A stretch of 16,483 bases of DNA from contig CAYFTL010000042.1 in the NCBI GenBank assembly GCA_964346145.1, forward strand, positions 1-16,483, written 5' to 3'. Below, piece after piece: positions 12,937-16,483 of this stretch. The notes beneath the pieces are model-generated. The model ran no database searches. It worked only from the letters and a program-made list of their open reading frames with translations, and was not told the origin of the DNA. How positions within the stretch are numbered: the first letter of the stretch is position 1; every line of letters begins with the position of its first letter. Both the position numbers and the translations under genes were made by a program. The stretch is from CAYFTL01 sp964346145. Its GTDB lineage: Bacteria > Bacillota > Clostridia > Christensenellales > Aristaeellaceae.

Positions 12937-15108
12937 TTGAAACCAAAACTCTCGACTCAAAAAAATATTATAGCCGAACATGCGGGGTTTTGTTTTGGCA
13001 TTCATAGGGCTGTGCAAACTGCCCTTGAATGTGTGTGCCAAGACAAACCCGTTTATACTTTAGGGGCAATTACACACAACGCACAGGTTGTCTCCGATCT
13101 CGAAAAACAGGGCATACGAAAAGCCGAAACACCGGAAGAAATTCCACCCGGTTCTATCGTCATTATTCGAGCCCACGGGGTAGGCAGCAAAATTCTGGAA
13201 ACTTGCAAAAAACTCGACTTACAAATAGTAGATGCTACCTGCCCTTATGTCAAACGCATACATCAACTGGCCGATACGGCAAGCGAATCAGGCGTTCCTA
13301 TTTGGGTGATTGGTCAGCCCGATCATCCCGAGGTTCAAGGCATTTTAGGTTGGTCCCGCGGTTTGGGTGTGGCGATTGCCACACCGGAAGATGCCGAAGC
13401 TCTGCCGGAATGCCAACAGGCCATGGTCGTTGCACAAACGACCATCACCCAGGAGATGTTCAAAAAAATTACCGCTGTTCTGCACAAAAAGTGCAAAAAC
13501 ATAAAAATCCACAATACCATTTGCTCTACGACAATCGAACGGCAAAACGAAGCCGTTTCGATCGCCAAACGGGCGGATGTGATGATTGTGGTGGGCGGAA
13601 CCAACAGTTCCAACACCCAAAAGCTGTTTGCTTTGTGCAAACAGCACTGCAAACGCTCGTTTCTTATTCAATCCAGTGCGGATCTTGAGCACATTCAAAT
13701 CGGGCCCCAGGATTGTGTAGGTATTACAGCCGGTGCTTCCACGCCGGATGGTACATTTAAGGAGGTTGTTTCACGAATGAACGACATCGAAAGACAAGAC
13801 CAAACCCTCGAACCCACCACCCCCATTGAACCGCAGATTGAAGAATCTGTAGAACCTGAAACCGCAGCGCCTGAAGCACAGGCCACGCCGGAAGAAGCTG
13901 TAGGCCAGGAGCCGGTCGAAACCATGACCGAATCCGACTTCATGGCAGATGTGGAAAAAACATTGGTACCCATCCGCTCTGGCCAGACCATCGTAGGCAC
14001 CGTGGTGCAGATCACCGATGATGAGGTGTGTGTAAACGTAGGCTACAAAGCCGATGGCATACTCAAAAAGTCGGAATTAGTTTCTGCCGACGTACAGGTT
14101 GGCGACGAAATCGAGGTTGAAGTGGTGCGCGTAAACGATGGCGAAGGCAATGTGCTTTTGTCCCAGCGTAACATTGTGAACCGAAAGCATTGGGATGAAA
14201 TCGTCGCCAAAGAAGAAGCCGGCGAATACGTTCAAGGCGTTGGCAAGAGCGCCGTTAAAGGCGGTCTAATCGCCGATGTGAAGGGCATTCGTGCCTTTAT
14301 TCCCGCTTCTCACCTAGCCAAACACTATGTAGAAAAGATCGAAGATTTTGTAGGGCAGGAAATGACCTTGAAAATCATCGAACTGGATAAAGCCAAGCGC
14401 CGCATCGTCGCTTCCCGCAAAGAGGTAATCCTTGCCCAGGAATCTGAACAGAAGAAAGCCGTTTGGGACACCTTGGTGGAAGGCGAAGAGCGCGAGGGTA
14501 TCGTGCGCCGCTTGACCAACTTCGGCGCCTTTGTAGACATTGGCGGCGTAGACGGACTGGTCCACATCACCGATCTGAGCTGGGGACGCATCAAGCATCC
14601 TAGCGACGTTGTCTCGGTAAACCAGCACATTCAAGTAAAGATCTTGGCTCTGGATCCCGAGCGCGAGCGCATCTCGCTGAGCTACAAAGCTACCCAACCC
14701 CATCCCTGGAAGGTTGCCGGCGAAAAATACGCCGTGGGCAGCGTAGTTGAAGGCAAAGTGGTTCGCATCACTACCTTTGGCGCTTTCGTGGAGCTTGAGC
14801 CCGGCCTGGACGGATTGGTGCATATTTCCCAGTGCGCTTTAAACCGCATCGAAAAGGTTGAAGACGCAGTGCAAGTAGGCGAACTTGTACGCGTAAAGAT
14901 CTTAAACATCGATCCGTCCAACCGCCGAATCAGCTTGTCTATCCGCGAAGTTCTGGAAGACGAAGCCTTTGACGGCGCAGGCGAAGATGTGTTAGATGAC
15001 TTCACCATCGCCGGCGATGACGGCTTCTTGGCCGAGCCTGCCGACGAAGCAGTGGCAGAGGACCAAACTCCTGCCGAAGCGACCATCGAAGAAGAAACCG
15101 AGGCTTAA
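12937..15108 (+). CDS. ispH-rpsA: Fused IspH (HMBPP reductase) and ribosomal protein S1
   Basis: The N-terminal part is 4-hydroxy-3-methylbut-2-enyl diphosphate reductase, the last step of the MEP isoprenoid pathway. Its three iron-sulfur cysteines are in AGFCFG (C19), DATCPYV (C102) and NTICSTT (C196); DHPEVQG, AQTTITQEMF and TNSSNTQK are also conserved. After an acidic Pro/Ala/Glu linker (about 282-330) come four S1 RNA-binding domains (starting near 348, 428, 515 and 600), e.g. NFGAFVDIGGVDGLVHI and TFGAFVELEPGLDGLVHI. It ends in an acidic tail. The fusion is known in Clostridia. The frame is open from TTG 12874, but GGAG at 12923-12926 favours the TTG at 12937, giving 723 residues with IspH starting a few residues before the conserved core. 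No in-frame ATG is available near there. A strong internal ribosome binding site occurs at the domain junction. Confidence 0.9.
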   Translation: MKPKLSTQKNIIAEHAGFCFGIHRAVQTALECVCQDKPVYTLGAITHNAQVVSDLEKQGIRKAETPEEIPPGSIVIIRAHGVGSKILETCKKLDLQIVDATCPYVKRIHQLADTASESGVPIWVIGQPDHPEVQGILGWSRGLGVAIATPEDAEALPECQQAMVVAQTTITQEMFKKITAVLHKKCKNIKIHNTICSTTIERQNEAVSIAKRADVMIVVGGTNSSNTQKLFALCKQHCKRSFLIQSSADLEHIQIGPQDCVGITAGASTPDGTFKEVVSRMNDIERQDQTLEPTTPIEPQIEESVEPETAAPEAQATPEEAVGQEPVETMTESDFMADVEKTLVPIRSGQTIVGTVVQITDDEVCVNVGYKADGILKKSELVSADVQVGDEIEVEVVRVNDGEGNVLLSQRNIVNRKHWDEIVAKEEAGEYVQGVGKSAVKGGLIADVKGIRAFIPASHLAKHYVEKIEDFVGQEMTLKIIELDKAKRRIVASRKEVILAQESEQKKAVWDTLVEGEEREGIVRRLTNFGAFVDIGGVDGLVHITDLSWGRIKHPSDVVSVNQHIQVKILALDPERERISLSYKATQPHPWKVAGEKYAVGSVVEGKVVRITTFGAFVELEPGLDGLVHISQCALNRIEKVEDAVQVGELVRVKILNIDPSNRRISLSIREVLEDEAFDGAGEDVLDDFTIAGDDGFLAEPADEAVAEDQTPAEATIEEETEA
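13759..13779 (+). promoter_or_regulatory. Internal Shine-Dalgarno plus ATG at the IspH/S1 junction
   Basis: AAGGAGG (13759-13765) lies 11 nt before an in-frame ATG (13777-13779), exactly where IspH ends and the linker to S1 begins. Initiation here would make a separate S1 protein of about 443 residues. The SD-like bases also encode the conserved KEVV of the IspH C-terminus, so it may be incidental. Confidence 0.45.
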
Positions 15109-15155
15109 TTCCAACAGGAATTATCCCGCGCGGAAACCGAAGCGATCGGCTAATC

Positions 15156-15188
15156 CGGCCGGGCATCTAAAGGTGCCCGGCCGTTTTT
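15156..15188 (+). terminator. Rho-independent terminator of ispH-rpsA
   Basis: CGGCCGGGCA (15156-15165) and TGCCCGGCCG (15174-15183) form a perfect 10-bp GC-rich stem with an 8-nt loop, followed by TTTTT. It lies about 50 bases after the stop codon. Confidence 0.92.
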
Positions 15189-15264
15189 CATTTGATTATC
15201 CATGGGATTGGTAAGGACACCCGCCTGCGCAATCTTTTTTATATTTTTTCAGGAGTGATTGTTT

Positions 15265-16455
15265 ATGTATTCCCCTAAGATGTACGAGCTGGGCTCCAAA
15301 CGTTCGATTATTCGCGAAATATTCGAGTACGCCAAAGTCCGAAGCGCCCAAATTGGCAAACAAAATGTGTATGATTTCAGCTTGGGAAACCCTAACGTGC
15401 CCGCGCCTGATTTTGTAAAAAATACGCTACTGGATCTAATCGAGAACACCGATCCCGTCGCCTTGCACGGCTATACTTCGGCCCAAGGGGATTTTTCGGT
15501 GCGCGATACCATCGCCAAATCCATCAACAGCCGCTTTGGCACCAACCTCACCGCCGATCACCTGTACATGACCGCCGGCGCCGCCGCATCTTTGTGCATC
15601 TGCTGCCGGGCGTTAAGCCTGCCGGGCGATGAGTTTATTACCTTCGCACCATTTTTTACCGAATACCGAGTGTTCGTGGAAGCTAGCGGCGGAAAACTTT
15701 TGGTGGTGCCCGCTCAAGAACCCGATTTCCAAATTAATCTAGAATATTTCGAGTCCATTATAGGTCCCAACACCAAAGGTGTGCTCCTCAATTCCCCCAA
15801 CAATCCGTCGGGTGTAGTGTATTCCCCGGATATCATAGAGCGCATGTGTGCAATCCTCAAGGCAAAATCTGAACACTACGGCCATCCCATTTACCTGATC
15901 GTGGACGAACCCTATCGGGAAATCGTGTACGACGGCATCCAAGTGCCTTACCTGATGAATCACTATGATAACGCCATCGTCACCTACTCCTACAGCAAAT
16001 CCCTTTCCCTGCCCGGAGAACGCATCGGTTACATTGCCGTGTCCGACCGAATGGCCGAAGGCAAGCAAGTTTACGCGGCGATATGCGGCGCAGGCCGGGC
16101 GCTAGGCTATGTGTGTGCCCCCAGCCTGTTCCAGTATTTGGCCGCCGAATGCGATGGAAAAACTTCGGACATGCAAGTCTACAGAAAGAACCGGGATCTG
16201 TTGTATAACAGCTTAAAACAGATGGGATATGCTTGTGTCAAACCCGACGGTGCTTTTTATCTGTTCGTTAAAGCGCTGGAACCCGACGCCTATGCCTTTT
16301 ACGAGCGCGCAAAAAAACACGAATTGTTATTGGTTCCCGGCGATGACTTTGACTGCCCAGGCTACGTGCGCATCGCTTATTGCGTAACCACAGAGCAGAT
16401 TGAGCGCTCCCTGCCTGCCTTTAAGGCGCTGATTGATGAATACAACGCCATATAG
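15265..16455 (+). CDS. PLP-dependent aminotransferase, class I/II
   Basis: This fold-type I aminotransferase, 396 residues, transfers an amino group between an amino acid and a 2-oxo acid using pyridoxal phosphate; an aspartate-type substrate is the usual annotation. It shows DFSLGNPNVPAPDFV near the N-terminus, TAGAAASL (cofactor phosphate region, about 103-110), and NSPNNPSG (176-183). DEPY (214-217) follows, and the Schiff-base lysine is in SYSKSLSLPGERIGY (K245). The C-terminal GYVRIAYC carries the substrate-carboxylate Arg. The frame extends two codons upstream to TTG 15259, but AGGAG (15251-15255) is 9 nt before the ATG at 15265. It stands alone between two terminator-like hairpins, with no clear pathway partner in the window. 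Exact substrate is not determinable from sequence. Confidence 0.9.
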   Translation: MYSPKMYELGSKRSIIREIFEYAKVRSAQIGKQNVYDFSLGNPNVPAPDFVKNTLLDLIENTDPVALHGYTSAQGDFSVRDTIAKSINSRFGTNLTADHLYMTAGAAASLCICCRALSLPGDEFITFAPFFTEYRVFVEASGGKLLVVPAQEPDFQINLEYFESIIGPNTKGVLLNSPNNPSGVVYSPDIIERMCAILKAKSEHYGHPIYLIVDEPYREIVYDGIQVPYLMNHYDNAIVTYSYSKSLSLPGERIGYIAVSDRMAEGKQVYAAICGAGRALGYVCAPSLFQYLAAECDGKTSDMQVYRKNRDLLYNSLKQMGYACVKPDGAFYLFVKALEPDAYAFYERAKKHELLLVPGDDFDCPGYVRIAYCVTTEQIERSLPAFKALIDEYNAI

Positions 16456-16466
16456 ATCTATAACAA

Positions 16467-16480
16467 AACGCCACTGCGTT
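16467..16480 (+). terminator. Start of a possible terminator at the window edge
   Basis: AACGC and GCGTT form a 5-bp stem with a 4-nt loop 12 bases past the aminotransferase stop. The window ends before any T-run could be seen, so this is tentative. Confidence 0.3.
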
Positions 16481-16483
16481 GTT

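Noticed and set aside
12829..13041. Minus-strand open frame over the ispH promoter and start
   Set aside because: It overlaps the promoter and the conserved IspH N-terminus on the other strand and has no motifs.

Overview
The window looks like a chromosomal segment of a monoderm bacterium of the class Clostridia. The evidence is gene content (a HutP-like protein next to cmk, plsC and an ispH-rpsA fusion; an Opp/Dpp-type peptide importer), strong AGGAGG-type ribosome binding sites, frequent GTG and TTG starts, and rho-independent terminators. It is not a dense accessory region: most of it is recognisable core or transport genes. The best sign of mobile DNA is at the extreme left.

Layout, left to right. 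Positions 1-228 hold a 13-bp perfect hairpin, a tandem 11-bp repeat and a 3' fragment of a tRNA-Met(CAT) gene that starts at the anticodon stem and ends in CCA. It has no D-arm or 5' half and is followed by an intact tRNA-type terminator. This is the pattern left at the far end of an element integrated into a tRNA gene, so positions 1 to about 177 are probably the edge of an integrated element whose body lies outside the window. Positions 299-735 show no gene.

Positions 736-8564 are all on the minus strand. In transcription order they are: a shikimate-kinase-like protein lacking some of the usual shikimate-binding residues; a peptide-binding protein with a signal peptide but no lipobox and a 55-residue acidic PAE-rich insertion; the two permeases and two ATPases of a complete Opp/Dpp-type importer; and a methyltransferase of the Methyltransf_32 type. 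A hairpin terminator after the binding protein gene probably sets its expression above that of the permeases. A second terminator separates the transporter operon from the methyltransferase gene.

Positions 8735-16455 are on the plus strand, divergent from the above. An RpiR-type sugar-phosphate-sensing regulator has a good promoter overlapped by an imperfect palindrome. It is followed, in an apparent operon, by a HI0933/YhiN-type flavoprotein, a HutP-like RNA-binding protein, cytidylate kinase and a PlsC-type acyltransferase. After a terminator comes a fused IspH-ribosomal protein S1 gene with its own terminator, then a class I/II aminotransferase.

The importer would bring peptides into the cell. 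The plus-strand block combines nucleotide, membrane-lipid, isoprenoid and translation functions. I found no CRISPR array, insertion sequence, toxin-antitoxin pair or defence system. The most unusual points are the att-like tRNA fragment, the acidic insertion in the binding protein, the altered active site of the kinase-like protein, the HutP homologue without visible hut genes, and an internal Shine-Dalgarno plus ATG at the IspH-S1 junction.
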